The notes: a model not told the origin generated them from the sequence alone. Numbered from the stretch's first letter, positions 1 through 9,765 are shown. The stretch is DNA of 64,000 nucleotides from Bradyrhizobium sp. RP6 (GCF_003837805.1 NZ_RQIT01000004.1:186001-250000), one strand, 5' to 3'. Program-made: numbers and translations.

Positions 1-2819
1 GTGAGCAACTCTTTGAAATTTCAACCGGAAGATTCCTTCACGTAATTTTCTCGGTGGATGGGTTTGCCGGTTGGCCGGACGAGGCATTTGCGAGCATCAA
101 GGACACGGACCTTAGTTGGATCGAGATGCTCGAGGCATCGATGCTTAAGGCCCAGTCGGTCGCCAAAGCATCTCCAAACTTCGTTAGTGGAATGACGCTC
201 TGGATGTGCGCGGGTTGGGGGGCCGGCCGGCGGTTCGGTTTCACACCAACTGACACTCTCAACGACTGGGAGTTTGTTGCTGCCGAGCCGGCCGACCTCG
301 CAACAATGAATGCCTGCAAGGACGGTAAGCCGGCTGATCTCTGGCGTCTAAGGTTGCAGCAAACGCAAGTCGAGAATCAGGGATTTGAATTCTCGCTTAT
401 CAATGGACTGCTTAACTTGTTCCACTGGTGGCGGATTACTGATCACGCGTTATTTCCGCCCAACCAAATTGATGCGACGCCTCCTTTGGTCGTGAACTTT
501 CCTTCAAGCCTGCTGCTGGAGGCACGAAAGGAGGCTCGTGACGCCTTTGACCGAATAGCCCTTCAAGACGAACAAGGGCGATGGCACATTGTTGGACGCT
601 TGGAGCAAGAAGGCAGTTATGCCGCGCTCAAAAAAGCGTACGCGTCTTTTGATGATGTCCGAAAAGGCAACTTAACCGGCGTAATTGTTGACGAGGACAG
701 ATCAAATTGGTGGGTGCGCCTCGACACCACGCTTCACTCGAAAAGCAGGGACATTTACGAAACCTGGAAGACGGTACTCGTGTGGGCCGGTCAAGTGATG
801 GCCCCATACTTGAACTCCATCAGCAAATGGAAAATCCGACCGACAATAGCCTTCCTGATCAAGCTAGAGCCGTCCCCTAGCGGGTTTGACTTCAAGCCCC
901 TGACTGACGCCGAAATTGATGCGTCGATTGATCTGGAGGTTGACACATCGAGCAGTTTGGCGACTTTGACCCTCAAGACCGATTGGTTCCGGGGATTCTT
1001 CAGGCCAGATAATTACGCCGAACGCTGCCTAGGACTAAACCTCCTCCTCGGCGCTAGCTTGCTTTTCGGGCTTGAAAAGCCCGCAGACGAACTAAGCTCT
1101 TTGGTTCTTGCGGCGGTCGGCTCAACTGACTTCCGTCATCGCCACGCGCTTGAAATCAAGAGGGTTATTGAGCAACTCTCAGCCGACGGCCTCGTTCGCT
1201 CCTTCAAGGGAATTTCGATATCTGCAGGGGCTCTCGCCAAGTGTGGCTCCGCTTGGCGAGTACGCAGCCGCGAAGACGGCACAAAGCTCACAAACAAGAC
1301 AGAGTGTCTACGCTTTCTGAAGAGCTTTATCGAAGACTGTACTCGACGGCTGATTGCCGACATCAAGCCCTACCATAGAACCCAGTTCATCCTCACCAAT
1401 ATGGAGGGATTACAAGCAGCCATTGCCGAGGAAGCCCACTGGAGGCGTTCGGCAAGAGCTCTCAGGGCAATTCACGGCGTTGAGGAAGACTTCAATATGA
1501 GTATGGGCAAAGTCATGAGCGCCAACGGCGTTCTACGCGCCAGCTCCATGCTGATCGAGTTAGCTGCCGAAGCGCAACCGGTTGGAGGGCTGGATATCGG
1601 CACCATGGACCTCCAAGACTTTCAGGCACGCGCACTTCAGCTCTTCCAAACTGCAGATATGGTGCCGGCCTACGCAGCGGATCACATCGCTCCCGAAATC
1701 CATCTTAGTCCCACTGGCGATATCCTCTACGACCACGATTTTCACGAAGCCGCGATCGAAGAGGGGGCTAAAAAACGGCACGCCGAAGACAGGGCGCAGT
1801 CTAGCAATGAATACATTGCACGGTTCAGCAAGACGCCATCTCGCAAAGCACTGGACGAGAATTTCAGCAACGCGATTCAGGCGGAATATGGCGTACCGAT
1901 CGAGGTCTTCAGAGAATTCTCGGATGCAACCGCGCGGATAGCTCGTGAAAGAAAACAAGGAGTCTTTGTTCTGAGACGATCAGAGCTTCGCGACCATCTC
2001 AAGACAATCGAAATTGTCTCCGACATGGATTTCCTGCCTCTTATCGATCGCCTCACTTTGCCATGTCGTCGTAGCTTTGCAGAAATCCCCGAAGGATTTG
2101 GCCAACGCGACATAGACCTATCAAAGTATGACCGACGGATATCCCTCATAGCGAGGCCTATAGTCTCTCTGTCTAACGACGACGACCCTCTTCTGGCAAT
2201 TGCCCCTGGACTCATTGAACGAACAATAGCCCATAACGTAAGCGGCGCTCTATCTGGAGCCCTTCAGGGGCAGTTCTGGCTAAGCCGACAGATGATCGCA
2301 TACGCTGGGGCGTCAGGATCTCAGACTGGAATCGATTTCAACGAGGCGGTCTCAGAAGGTCTGCAGCAACTCGGCTTAAATGCCTCTGCTTCCGTGAAGC
2401 CTTGGGCATGTTTAAACCAAAAGAAGACAAAGGAACTGGAGGAGCTCGGCGACATCGACGTACTCGCCATCAACCAGGCAGGGACGATCGTCTGGGTTTG
2501 TGAAGCGAAGGACTTAAAGCTTTGCCGCACAATCGGTGAAGCAGCCCAACGGCTTTCTGATTATCAGGGGGCGATGAAAGACCGAAAACCAGACAAGCTT
2601 CTACGGCATCTGAGACGTGTCGAATATATGCGCGCAAACGCCTTACATCTTGCGAAACAACTGAAACTGGAAAGTGTGCCGACTGTATTCGGTGCCGTAA
2701 TAGTCAACGCTCCTCAACCGATGACGCATATGGTTCATCGATACGTTCGTGACTCAACTGTCGTGATGCTAAGCGAAATTGCCAATGTACCATGGGATCG
2801 GGGCTGGCCTGTCTCATGA
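1..2819 (+). CDS. Large protein with PD-(D/E)XK-like C-terminus, 5' end outside window
   Basis: The reading frame is open back to the first complete codon at base 3, so the GTG at 54 is probably internal and the true start lies left of the window. At least 938 residues are visible. I do not recognise the long N-terminal and central part. Near the C-terminus (residues about 799-820 counted from the 54 GTG) there is a beta-hairpin-like segment with Asp in GDIDVLAINQ followed by VCEAK, the D...ExK arrangement of PD-(D/E)XK nucleases. This suggests a DNA-cleaving domain on a big sensor or scaffold. It ends 3 bp from the oppositely oriented PIN gene. A/T content is higher than in the backbone, as expected for island cargo. 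The nuclease call is inference from one motif; a NERD or restriction-type nuclease would look similar. Confidence 0.6.
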   Translation, partial: EQLFEISTGRFLHVIFSVDGFAGWPDEAFASIKDTDLSWIEMLEASMLKAQSVAKASPNFVSGMTLWMCAGWGAGRRFGFTPTDTLNDWEFVAAEPADLATMNACKDGKPADLWRLRLQQTQVENQGFEFSLINGLLNLFHWWRITDHALFPPNQIDATPPLVVNFPSSLLLEARKEARDAFDRIALQDEQGRWHIVGRLEQEGSYAALKKAYASFDDVRKGNLTGVIVDEDRSNWWVRLDTTLHSKSRDIYETWKTVLVWAGQVMAPYLNSISKWKIRPTIAFLIKLEPSPSGFDFKPLTDAEIDASIDLEVDTSSSLATLTLKTDWFRGFFRPDNYAERCLGLNLLLGASLLFGLEKPADELSSLVLAAVGSTDFRHRHALEIKRVIEQLSADGLVRSFKGISISAGALAKCGSAWRVRSREDGTKLTNKTECLRFLKSFIEDCTRRLIADIKPYHRTQFILTNMEGLQAAIAEEAHWRRSARALRAIHGVEEDFNMSMGKVMSANGVLRASSMLIELAAEAQPVGGLDIGTMDLQDFQARALQLFQTADMVPAYAADHIAPEIHLSPTGDILYDHDFHEAAIEEGAKKRHAEDRAQSSNEYIARFSKTPSRKALDENFSNAIQAEYGVPIEVFREFSDATARIARERKQGVFVLRRSELRDHLKTIEIVSDMDFLPLIDRLTLPCRRSFAEIPEGFGQRDIDLSKYDRRISLIARPIVSLSNDDDPLLAIAPGLIERTIAHNVSGALSGALQGQFWLSRQMIAYAGASGSQTGIDFNEAVSEGLQQLGLNASASVKPWACLNQKKTKELEELGDIDVLAINQAGTIVWVCEAKDLKLCRTIGEAAQRLSDYQGAMKDRKPDKLLRHLRRVEYMRANALHLAKQLKLESVPTVFGAVIVNAPQPMTHMVHRYVRDSTVVMLSEIANVPWDRGWPVS

Positions 2820-2822
2820 TGC

Positions 2823-3773
2823 CTACGCATCAACCCGGCGGTGAACCTGGCTATACTCCGCCAGCTTGGCCTTAGATTGCTCCGAATTGCCCGCCTCCAT
2901 CTTGCCGGCTTCCATGAGAGCCTCATTGGGCCAACCATCGGCCTTCAACTTCTCGAAACCACTCCGTATGGTCTTAAGCACATCGGCGGTCGTCTCGTAG
3001 ATCTCCTGGCAACGGCGATCTTTAGTAAGGATGCCGTCAAAGTACGTAGCATAGGTAGCAAACATTGCGTCAACCATCTGGCTGCCAATGTTCTCCGCCG
3101 AAGCGCCCTTTGCACCGCCCTCTTTTATGCATCGGAGAGCAACGACATAACCGGCAACCGCGAAACGGAACACAAAGGCATTTGGAAGGGTCCTGAAATC
3201 CGGGCGCTTCTTGAAATGAGGATGAGTGAGAGCCAACCAGAAAGCCAATTTGAAGATATGTCCTGTGATCTTGTTGAAGAGCTCGGGGGTTATCGGTTCT
3301 CCCTTCCGAAGGATTTTTAGCTCTGCCTCCGAGTAGTCCTTGGCGTGCTCGGCGAGGTTGGCTGCAAACGTCTCTTGGTTCTCGACGATCTTCTTCAGAT
3401 CAAATGTTGCCGCCTCGCATTTCCTACCGAGCTGCTTTTGCAACATCTGGTCGCCATTCTTGGCGGCGTCGACCTTGTCACAAAATGCCTTGAACGACGC
3501 CGTTTGGCCCTTATCGACTAGCCGTCGCTGCAGACCTCGGCTACGGCGCTTCGCACGTAGTCCAGCCACGGCGTAAGTAGGTTTCAACGCCTTAACCTGC
3601 TTTGGACGCTCAGCACATACCGCAAGCTGATCAGAGATTCCCTTGGCATCACCGATCTTAAGCGTTTCCAGGATCGCGAAGTCCGGAAGCACGGCCACAT
3701 TCGTCGGATCAGACAGGTATTCCTTCAGCTCATCCGACTTGAGACTGTTCGTGTCAACGACCACCGGTTTCAA
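2823..3773 (-). CDS. PIN-like domain protein (putative RNase)
   Basis: 316 residues from a TTG at 3773. I chose that start because AGGAG (3781-3785, read on the minus strand) sits 7 nt upstream and because the PIN fold then begins at once with KPVVVDTNSL, as in most PIN proteins. Further acidic positions fit the metal-binding set: Glu in PDFAILETLK and Asp in LTKDRRCQEIY near residue 265. The GTG at 3848 would add an Arg-rich leader with no ribosome site. PIN proteins cleave RNA in toxin-antitoxin and defence settings. No small antitoxin gene is adjacent, and the protein is about twice the usual toxin length, so it may be a stand-alone effector. It converges on the PD-(D/E)XK gene with a 3-bp gap. 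Confidence 0.6.
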   Translation of the reverse strand: MKPVVVDTNSLKSDELKEYLSDPTNVAVLPDFAILETLKIGDAKGISDQLAVCAERPKQVKALKPTYAVAGLRAKRRSRGLQRRLVDKGQTASFKAFCDKVDAAKNGDQMLQKQLGRKCEAATFDLKKIVENQETFAANLAEHAKDYSEAELKILRKGEPITPELFNKITGHIFKLAFWLALTHPHFKKRPDFRTLPNAFVFRFAVAGYVVALRCIKEGGAKGASAENIGSQMVDAMFATYATYFDGILTKDRRCQEIYETTADVLKTIRSGFEKLKADGWPNEALMEAGKMEAGNSEQSKAKLAEYSQVHRRVDA

Positions 3774-3912
3774 GCGCCATCTCCTATCTTGCCGAAGCCC
3801 TGAGCCCTGGGAACGAAGAGAACCGCGTGGGGCCTTATTGACCACCACATGACCACCGGAGCAGGATTGAATCCGCCTGGTTACGACGCTGTCCTGGCGA
3901 TCATCATCCGCT

Positions 3913-4525
3913 GCTCATGCGTAGATGCCATCCAGGAATCGAAGGAAGAGATTGAGCTTGTCTAAGTCGTGCGCATTTGCGACGTGATTTAGGAAGCCGA
4001 TATTAGCCTCATGTGACCTAGAAATCAGGTCGCGAAGGAGAACGGTATTCTCTAGGCTCACCTCGTTCAGTGCCGTCCGATCTTCGGCCACCTCATCTCG
4101 TTCCGTATGGTGAAATAGCTATGCATCTTCCCGAGTACGCCAACAACAACATCTGACGGCTGAATGCCGGGCTCGTGCATGGAATCGGCAAAGCGAAAGT
4201 TCGTCACGGGTTGGCCATTGCTGGTCAGAGGGCTCTTCAGGAGGAGATCGCGAATATTGTCCTCCATGTCGAAGACATGGCTGGAGTGCTTGAACACCGC
4301 TATGCGCGCTAAATAGAAGGTGCTGAACTCCTCGATTAGAAGATTGGACGGATACCCTTCGATGAAATCCAGAGTTTTCAAGGATCGGCCGGCTCGCAGA
4401 ACACTTCTGAGGATCATCGCATTTTCGGCCGGCAAGACATCTTTGTGGTAATCGACTAGCTCCACCAGTTGCTTCAGAAACGGCCTGCGCCCCTCGGCTG
4501 CGCCATCCGCGCCGGTCGGGAGAAT
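3913..4525 (-). pseudogene. DUF3800-like gene, 5'-truncated and frameshifted
   Basis: Two protein-like segments lie in adjacent minus-strand frames. The first runs from the in-frame stop at 4526-4528 to 4067 and contains DSMHEPGIQPSDVVVGVL, which resembles the C-terminal motif of DUF3800 proteins (D-S-x-x-x-x-G-I-Q-x-x-D). The second runs from about 4098 to a TGA at 3913-3915 and reads on naturally (LNEVSLENTVLL to FLRFLDGIYA). Restoring one G near 4096-4099 joins them as RNEDEVAEDR. The N-terminal half, where DUF3800 members carry their first catalytic Asp, is absent: the similarity stops near 4510, where the DNA becomes GC-rich. I read this as a remnant cut by recombination and then frameshifted. 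The family name is by motif only. Confidence 0.6.
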
Positions 4526-4752
4526 TCAAGGCTGGCAGAGTGAGCGGCCAGGCAAGGAGGCTCCGCCCGAGGGCCCCTCCGGGAGACGGGAGGATGCCTT
4601 GCCGGGCTGCGCTGCTGGCCTATTCACCCGACCCTACCGGCCCGGTGGGCTGACGTTCACGGGAGACGAGCGACGGGCACTGAAACTTTACTGCCCTGGA
4701 CGGCTCCGCGTTCGGAATCGTCGTCGACGCGGTGACATGGTATACTGCGCTC

Positions 4753-5490
4753 ATGAGCAAGCGACACGTTGGAAAGATCTGCGTCTATTGCGGCACCGCA
4801 CCTGCGGCGACCATGGACCATGTGTTGGCGCGCGAGTTTCTGCCGATCAGCCGCCGGGACAACCTGCCCAAGGTCCCGGCCTGTGGCGCCTGCAACGGCG
4901 TCAAGAGCAGCCATGAACACTATCTCACCGCGGTATTGCCGTTTGCCGGCGGCCATCAAGATGCGCTTGGCGTCCTGTCGACAATGGTCGAACCGCGATT
5001 GGCGAAGAACGCGAAGCTGAAGGGCCAACTATCCTCTGGGCAGCGGCAGGAGCTGATCCTTCAAAACGGAATGTTCGTTCCGTCGATGACATTGCCGTTC
5101 GACGCCACTCGGGTTGACGAACTGTTCAAGTTCATCACGCAGGGGCTACTGTTCCACCATTTCGGGGCGATGCTCGATCGGCAGAAGCACGCCGTTCGGG
5201 CGGGATTCCTCAATCGACAAGGCGAGCAGATGTACAAGCAGCTGCTCGCCGGCAACGCTCGTTCCCGCGTCACCGGCGATCTCGGTGCCGGCGCACTTGT
5301 ATATGAGGGTGCCCAAGGCGTGGATTTCCCTGAGATGTCGATCTGGGTATTCCGGATATTCGGCGGCATCCGGACCAGCGGTGACCCGCACGAGCCAGAG
5401 GCGGCGCTGAGGGTGATCGGAGGCGTAACCGCGTCGCATCGGGTGCTCCGGCAGCTCGATGCCGGCTTAGAATCCCCAGCTGCGACTTAG
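4753..5490 (+). CDS. HNH endonuclease-like protein
   Basis: 245 residues from the ATG at 4753; a GTG at 4732 would add seven residues, and neither start has a clear ribosome site. The N-terminal 60 residues hold an HNH/McrA-type zinc nuclease pattern: Cys10 and Cys13 (ICVYCG), Asp22-His23 (MDHV), then PACGACNGVKSSHEH with a second Cys pair, Asn and His. The remaining 180 residues are helical and unassigned. It is followed after 18 bp by the SEC-C/TPR gene on the same strand, so the two are probably co-transcribed. Such proteins nick or cut DNA with one metal ion. GC content and codon use are closer to the backbone than in the flanking modules, pointing to a separately acquired block. Confidence 0.75.
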   Translation: MSKRHVGKICVYCGTAPAATMDHVLAREFLPISRRDNLPKVPACGACNGVKSSHEHYLTAVLPFAGGHQDALGVLSTMVEPRLAKNAKLKGQLSSGQRQELILQNGMFVPSMTLPFDATRVDELFKFITQGLLFHHFGAMLDRQKHAVRAGFLNRQGEQMYKQLLAGNARSRVTGDLGAGALVYEGAQGVDFPEMSIWVFRIFGGIRTSGDPHEPEAALRVIGGVTASHRVLRQLDAGLESPAAT

Positions 5491-5508
5491 CTGTAGGCGA
5501 GCCGCAGA

Positions 5509-6927
5509 ATGCCGAAACGCCCGATGTGGAAGCCAAAATGGAGCGAGGCATGCCCCTGTGCGTCTGGGAAGAAGTACAAGGAGTGCTGCTGGCAACGGCT
5601 GCAAGGCTTTGACATCGGCACGGCCTACGATCAGGCGATCAAGGACAACAACCTGGAGCGGGCGCTGATCGCGACGCGCGCGGACATCACGCAATATACA
5701 ATCTGGCACAAGACCAATACCGCGCCCGCGCTGGGCCGGATCAGCGTCGGGCCTGAGCTGTTGCGGATCGATGTGAATGCCCTCGGCGCCTACGTTTCTC
5801 GCCTGTCGTGGCTGTATTTCCGCCTCGGCCTCACGAAGGATTGGCTGGCGACGCTGGACCGGCTGCGCACCAATATTCAGCACGCGTCGTGGTACAGGAA
5901 AATCATCTACTACCGAGCCATGTACTATCTCACTCCCGGCGAGGACCGGGAGGAATCCCGGCGGGAGTTGGCGAAGGCGGGTCCGATCACGAAGACGGAA
6001 ACGGACCTTGAGCTGCTGCAATTATACGTCGACCTTGAGTTCGACGATCAGCCGTTCGCGGCGCGAATGGAGATCCTCGACCGCATTCTCGAACTCGACG
6101 AGGACCGCGATAATCAGCTCCAGTATCGCGGAGCGAAGGCGGTTCAATACCTGATGATCGGAGACACCGAGACGGCCGAGCAGATCTTGGCCGAGGTCCT
6201 CGACATCGTGAAAGACACCGAGGCCGATGACCCGCTTGGACCATATGAGCGGCACCTCTTCGGCCTTCTCCTACAGCTGCAGGGTAACCTGCGGCGCGAC
6301 AAGCGGTTGCTAAAGGACTCCGCAGCGCAGTTTCACGCGCTGCTGCTTGAGGACAACTGGACGCAGGCCGGCAGGGCCGCACTGCAGCGCGAATTGGGCG
6401 ACAGCTACCGGTACGCCGATGAGTGGGAGCAGGCGGAGCGCGCTTACCGGGAAGCCGTTCAGCTCGGAACCTCTGACCTCGACAAGGTCCATCTGGCGGA
6501 GTGCCTGCTCTACCGTAAGCAGATCGAGGCCGCGAGCAAGGAGATCGACGCGGTCAAGCGGGAGACCCTGCCGCGTCATGAATTCGAGGATTTCGTCTTC
6601 GCCTATGCTGCGATTGCGATCTGGTCGGCCGCACCGGAGCGGCTGACCGAGGCAAGGACCCTGCTCCAGTCGCTGGGAACGGCCGAGCCGCTGTTCAATG
6701 AGCGGCGACTCAACCTGTTGCTCCGTGTGACCGAGACGCTCGCAAGCGGCAAAGCCTCGATTGAGGCGAAAGCTGACAGCACGCCAGACGGCGGGCTCGC
6801 GACGGTGTCCAACTTCTTCCTGCTGGAGCCGAACATCGCGGGTATCGGCATTAATTTCAACGCCATCATCAATTATTTCGCGCGCAAGAAGGCCAAGAAG
6901 AAGCCCGAGACTGAGAAGATGCGATGA
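5509..6927 (+). CDS. SEC-C motif and TPR-repeat protein
   Basis: 472 residues. The N-terminus carries a textbook SEC-C zinc motif, CPCASGKKYKECC (Cys15, Cys17, Cys26, Cys27). It is followed by about 350 residues of helical repeats of TPR type, for example ALQRELGDSYRYADEWEQAE near residues 297-315. The end (NFFLLEPNIAGIGINFNAII) is hydrophobic and then Lys-rich, which could be a peripheral membrane or oligomerisation tail. SEC-C modules are known from SecA and from many defence-associated proteins, where they bind protein or nucleic acid. Directly after the HNH gene (18-bp gap) and just before a HEPN-like remnant, it looks like the scaffold of a small nuclease module. No enzymatic motif is visible. 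Confidence 0.75.
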   Translation: MPKRPMWKPKWSEACPCASGKKYKECCWQRLQGFDIGTAYDQAIKDNNLERALIATRADITQYTIWHKTNTAPALGRISVGPELLRIDVNALGAYVSRLSWLYFRLGLTKDWLATLDRLRTNIQHASWYRKIIYYRAMYYLTPGEDREESRRELAKAGPITKTETDLELLQLYVDLEFDDQPFAARMEILDRILELDEDRDNQLQYRGAKAVQYLMIGDTETAEQILAEVLDIVKDTEADDPLGPYERHLFGLLLQLQGNLRRDKRLLKDSAAQFHALLLEDNWTQAGRAALQRELGDSYRYADEWEQAERAYREAVQLGTSDLDKVHLAECLLYRKQIEAASKEIDAVKRETLPRHEFEDFVFAYAAIAIWSAAPERLTEARTLLQSLGTAEPLFNERRLNLLLRVTETLASGKASIEAKADSTPDGGLATVSNFFLLEPNIAGIGINFNAIINYFARKKAKKKPETEKMR

Positions 6928-6967
6928 GGCCCTCAGGCAATTCGCCTCTGCCGGAGAAGACCTCATC

Positions 6968-7460
6968 ATGCGGGGACAGGATCGGCGCCGGGCTTACAAG
7001 GCCTATGACGCCTACGCGAGATTCGTCCATCACCTGTATGAGTTTGCGCTTTGCGCCATTGCCCGTGACCGGAATGATGCCAGTTCGATGCAAGCTGTCG
7101 AGGCTGACAAGTATATCGCATATCGCTAGCTATCTGCAGAGGTCATTACAGAAGAGGCGGGATGCGATCTTCGACGGAACGGCCCCGGGTTGGGAAAATC
7201 ACATCAGTGCATTTCCAGAGAGAATTCCACCGACGTTACCTGCAGAATTTCGCCGCGCCAGAAACATTGCGATCGCGCATGCCGGGATCAAGCGACCGAA
7301 GCTGAATATGTCGGAATTCTATGACCGCCATCACAAGTTCCTGCATATCTTTTATAAGGACGCGCAGAGCTGGTGGGGTCGTGAGAGCGACGAATTCCCT
7401 GATCTCGAGGAGATTACGGCGTTCTCGCGGATGATCTCGGAGAGGCCGCCGACCGGCTAG
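6968..7460 (+). pseudogene. HEPN-like gene disrupted by a 7-bp tandem duplication
   Basis: From the ATG at 6968, with GGAG at 6952-6955, the frame runs naturally (RAYKAYDAYARFVHHLYEF) to a TAG at 7127-7129. The continuation (SYLQRSLQKRR ...) is in the next frame and runs to 7460. Between them ATATCGC occurs twice in tandem (7113-7126); deleting one copy restores KYIASYLQRS and a 161-residue protein. The second half has RARNIAIAHAG, an R-N-x4-H pattern of the kind found in HEPN RNases (RX4-6H), followed by a His-rich helix. HEPN proteins are RNA-cleaving toxins or effectors. The duplication may be a recent inactivation or a reversible switch. The HEPN label is inference from one motif. Confidence 0.65.
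7113..7126. repeat. 7-bp tandem duplication (ATATCGC x2) causing a frameshift
   Basis: Two perfect adjacent copies of ATATCGC. Removing one restores a continuous reading frame through the HEPN-like gene; with two copies, a TAG stop follows immediately. Confidence 0.9.
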
Positions 7461-8001
7461 CACCAAGCTGGTGAGGCCGCGGCGTCGTTCGTCCGGAACG
7501 GCCAATCAGATCCCACAGCTTGTCAAAGTGCCCTAGGGGCACGTCGGCCATGCTGGGCGCGACCCGACGCCCCAAGCTTTGGCTCGACGCGCTATGATCG
7601 ATGCAGAGGTGCACGATGGCGTGATGGTTCGGGCAAAGCCACTCGAATTCATGATCGGCCTTGTCGAAGCCGTGCTCGAACTGCTCGTTCAAGGGCACAA
7701 CGTGGTGCGCCTGGACGATCGACTCGAATTCTCCGCAAATAAAGCAGGCGTGCCGGCGCCCTGGCTGGAATTCCAGGCGGGCCGTGGCGATCCACGTCCG
7801 CTTCTGCGTGGAGCGCGCCGCAACCAGCTTGCGCTGCACTTTACCAATGCTGGCCGCGAGCATGGCGCGCTGAGATGGATTCAGCAGCTGGTTCGCCCGG
7901 GATATCCACTCATCGAATGTTTCGCCCTGAAGAAAGGGAAAGCTGTTTGAGATCTCAAGTTTGAGCCCGTCAATAAGCGCCCCTCTGTTGACCCGCTGCA
8001 T
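7414..8001 (-). CDS. HNH endonuclease-like protein
   Basis: 195 residues with a central HNH zinc nuclease signature: CFICG (Cys86, Cys89), AHHVVPLNEQ (His99-His100) and LCPNHHAIVH (Cys123, Asn125, His126-127). The N-terminal 80 residues are helical and could bind DNA. The last 30 residues are Ser/Arg/Pro-rich and overlap the 3' end of the convergent HEPN-like gene by 47 bp, so the C-terminus may be junction sequence rather than native protein. The start codon (ATG at 8001) has only a weak ribosome site. Standing alone with no methylase nearby, it is more likely a defence nuclease than part of a restriction-modification pair. Confidence 0.75.
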   Translation of the reverse strand: MQRVNRGALIDGLKLEISNSFPFLQGETFDEWISRANQLLNPSQRAMLAASIGKVQRKLVAARSTQKRTWIATARLEFQPGRRHACFICGEFESIVQAHHVVPLNEQFEHGFDKADHEFEWLCPNHHAIVHLCIDHSASSQSLGRRVAPSMADVPLGHFDKLWDLIGRSGRTTPRPHQLGASRSAASPRSSARTP

Positions 8002-8087
8002 TTCAACTGTCCGGAGTTCAGGGCTGAAAATCGTGAATGCGGCGATACGGTTTTACGGCGCGCTATCTCTACCTGACGGTTGAAGCC

Positions 8088-9536
8088 TCACTCCGCGGCT
8101 TCAGCGGGCGGGTTCTTAAGCTCTTCAAACTTCGCCGCCATGGTCGGATTGCCCCGGGTCAGCTTCTTGATCGTCACGTCTTGCGCCTTGTCGTTTGCGA
8201 GGCGCAGGTTGCGATCTGCACCTATCAAGGCATCCTTCGTCTTCTGAAGATGGTCGATGGACTTGTCGATCTCGGCAATCGCCGTCTGGTAGTGCCTGGA
8301 GGCCAGATCGTAGTTCTTCGAGAACGCCGTCTTGAAGGTCTCAAGCTGGTTCTCAAACTGGGTGATGTCGATATTCTGCGCCTTCACGAGCGCCAGTTCG
8401 CTCTTGTACTTAAGCGAATTGCTCGCCGCATTCCGCAGAAGCGTGATCATCGGCAGGAAAAACTGCGGCCGGATGACATACATTTTCGGGTAGCGGTGGA
8501 AGACGTCAACAATGCCGGCGTTGTAGAGTTCGTTGTCCGGCTCAAGCAATGAAACCAGGATGGCATACTCGCAGCCCTTCTCGGCCCGATCCCGGTCAAG
8601 TTCCTTAAGGAAGTCTTCGTTCTTGCTCTTCGTGGCGGTCCTATCGCTTTCGTTCTTCATCTCGAACATGATCGAGATGATCTCAGTCCCCGCCTCGTCC
8701 GAGTCACGGAAGATGTAATCGCCCTTGCTGCCGGTCCGCGCGTCATTGTCCTTCTCGAAATACGCCCGCGGAAAGGCCATCGACCGCACGCGGTTGAACT
8801 CGGTCTCACAGTGCTGTTCGAGGGTCTCACCCACCATCTTGGTCGATAGGCGGGCCTTCATGTCCTTCAGGCGCTCGATCGCGTCGTCGCGATCCTTGAT
8901 CTGCGTTTCGTACTTGTCTTTGAGCGACTGCTCGGAAAGCTGCTTCTCAAGCTGGGCCTGCTTGATCCCGTTCTTCAGCTCGTCGCGCTCCTTCTCAAGG
9001 ACGCCGACCGCCTCGGTCACGGCGAGCTTCTTCTGAAGCTCGGCGGCCTCAAGCCTGGACTTCAATTCCTGGATTTCTTTTTCCTTGGCAGCCCTGATCT
9101 TGTGCTGCTCAGTGGCAAGGAGCGCTTCAGCGAGCTCCGAGGCGGCTTGCTTTTCGCGCTCGGACTCAGCCAGCGCGCTCGCGAGCCTGTCCCGCTCCTT
9201 TTCCACGGCGCTGAGCGCTTCGTTGACGGCAAGCTTCTGGGCGACCTGACTTCCCTCAAGCTTGGACTTCAACTCCAGAATCTCGGCGTCCTTGGCGGCC
9301 GCAGTCTTCTGCAGATCGTTGCGGACCTGGGCTTTGGCCAATTCCACCGTGCTCTGCTTATCGCGCTCGGCCAGTTCCAGCCGTTCGTGAAGCTGCTGTG
9401 CGAAATCCGCGTCGCGGACCTGCTTCAGGATATCTGCGTAGCCGGACTCATCGACCTTGAAGGCCTTGTCGCAGTGGGGACAGATGATCTCGTGCATAGG
9501 TCCTGGCCGGCTAAAGGCGCTGCTGTTGTCATTCAA
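8088..9536 (-). CDS. DUF2130 domain coiled-coil protein
   Basis: Up to 482 residues; the ATG at 9497, giving [13 protein letters not shown], is a plausible alternative start because family members begin with this Cys pair (ICPHC). Residues about 40-240 are a long charged coiled coil with repeated [20 protein letters not shown] heptads. The C-terminal DUF2130 domain contains KGDYIFRD ... IMFEMKNES, a D...ExK arrangement compatible with a nuclease-like fold, and then [15 protein letters not shown]. The function of the family is not established; members are frequent in mobile and defence regions. The gene is divergent from the Fic gene across a 230-bp spacer that must hold both promoters. Confidence 0.85.
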   Translation of the reverse strand: MNDNSSAFSRPGPMHEIICPHCDKAFKVDESGYADILKQVRDADFAQQLHERLELAERDKQSTVELAKAQVRNDLQKTAAAKDAEILELKSKLEGSQVAQKLAVNEALSAVEKERDRLASALAESEREKQAASELAEALLATEQHKIRAAKEKEIQELKSRLEAAELQKKLAVTEAVGVLEKERDELKNGIKQAQLEKQLSEQSLKDKYETQIKDRDDAIERLKDMKARLSTKMVGETLEQHCETEFNRVRSMAFPRAYFEKDNDARTGSKGDYIFRDSDEAGTEIISIMFEMKNESDRTATKSKNEDFLKELDRDRAEKGCEYAILVSLLEPDNELYNAGIVDVFHRYPKMYVIRPQFFLPMITLLRNAASNSLKYKSELALVKAQNIDITQFENQLETFKTAFSKNYDLASRHYQTAIAEIDKSIDHLQKTKDALIGADRNLRLANDKAQDVTIKKLTRGNPTMAAKFEELKNPPAEAAE

Positions 9537-9765
9537 ATGAAGCTAAGGGCCGACAGAATCGGTCCCGTCACTGAGAACAAAATTAGAACGCGCCTGTTTT
9601 CGCGGTCAAGCAAGGAGCCGGCATTCCGGGCATTTTCCCCGGCTTTCATGCCCTATGCGGCGGGATCGCAGAGAAAGCTGCCTAAACCAAAAGCGCCAAG
9701 GTATCTAAGGAAAGGAAAAGTCATTATCCTTTACTTACGTGAATCGTAAGGAAAGGATAGCTTGC

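Noticed and set aside
7579..7950. Plus-strand frame opposite the second HNH gene
   Set aside because: The minus strand carries a full HNH signature; the plus frame has none.
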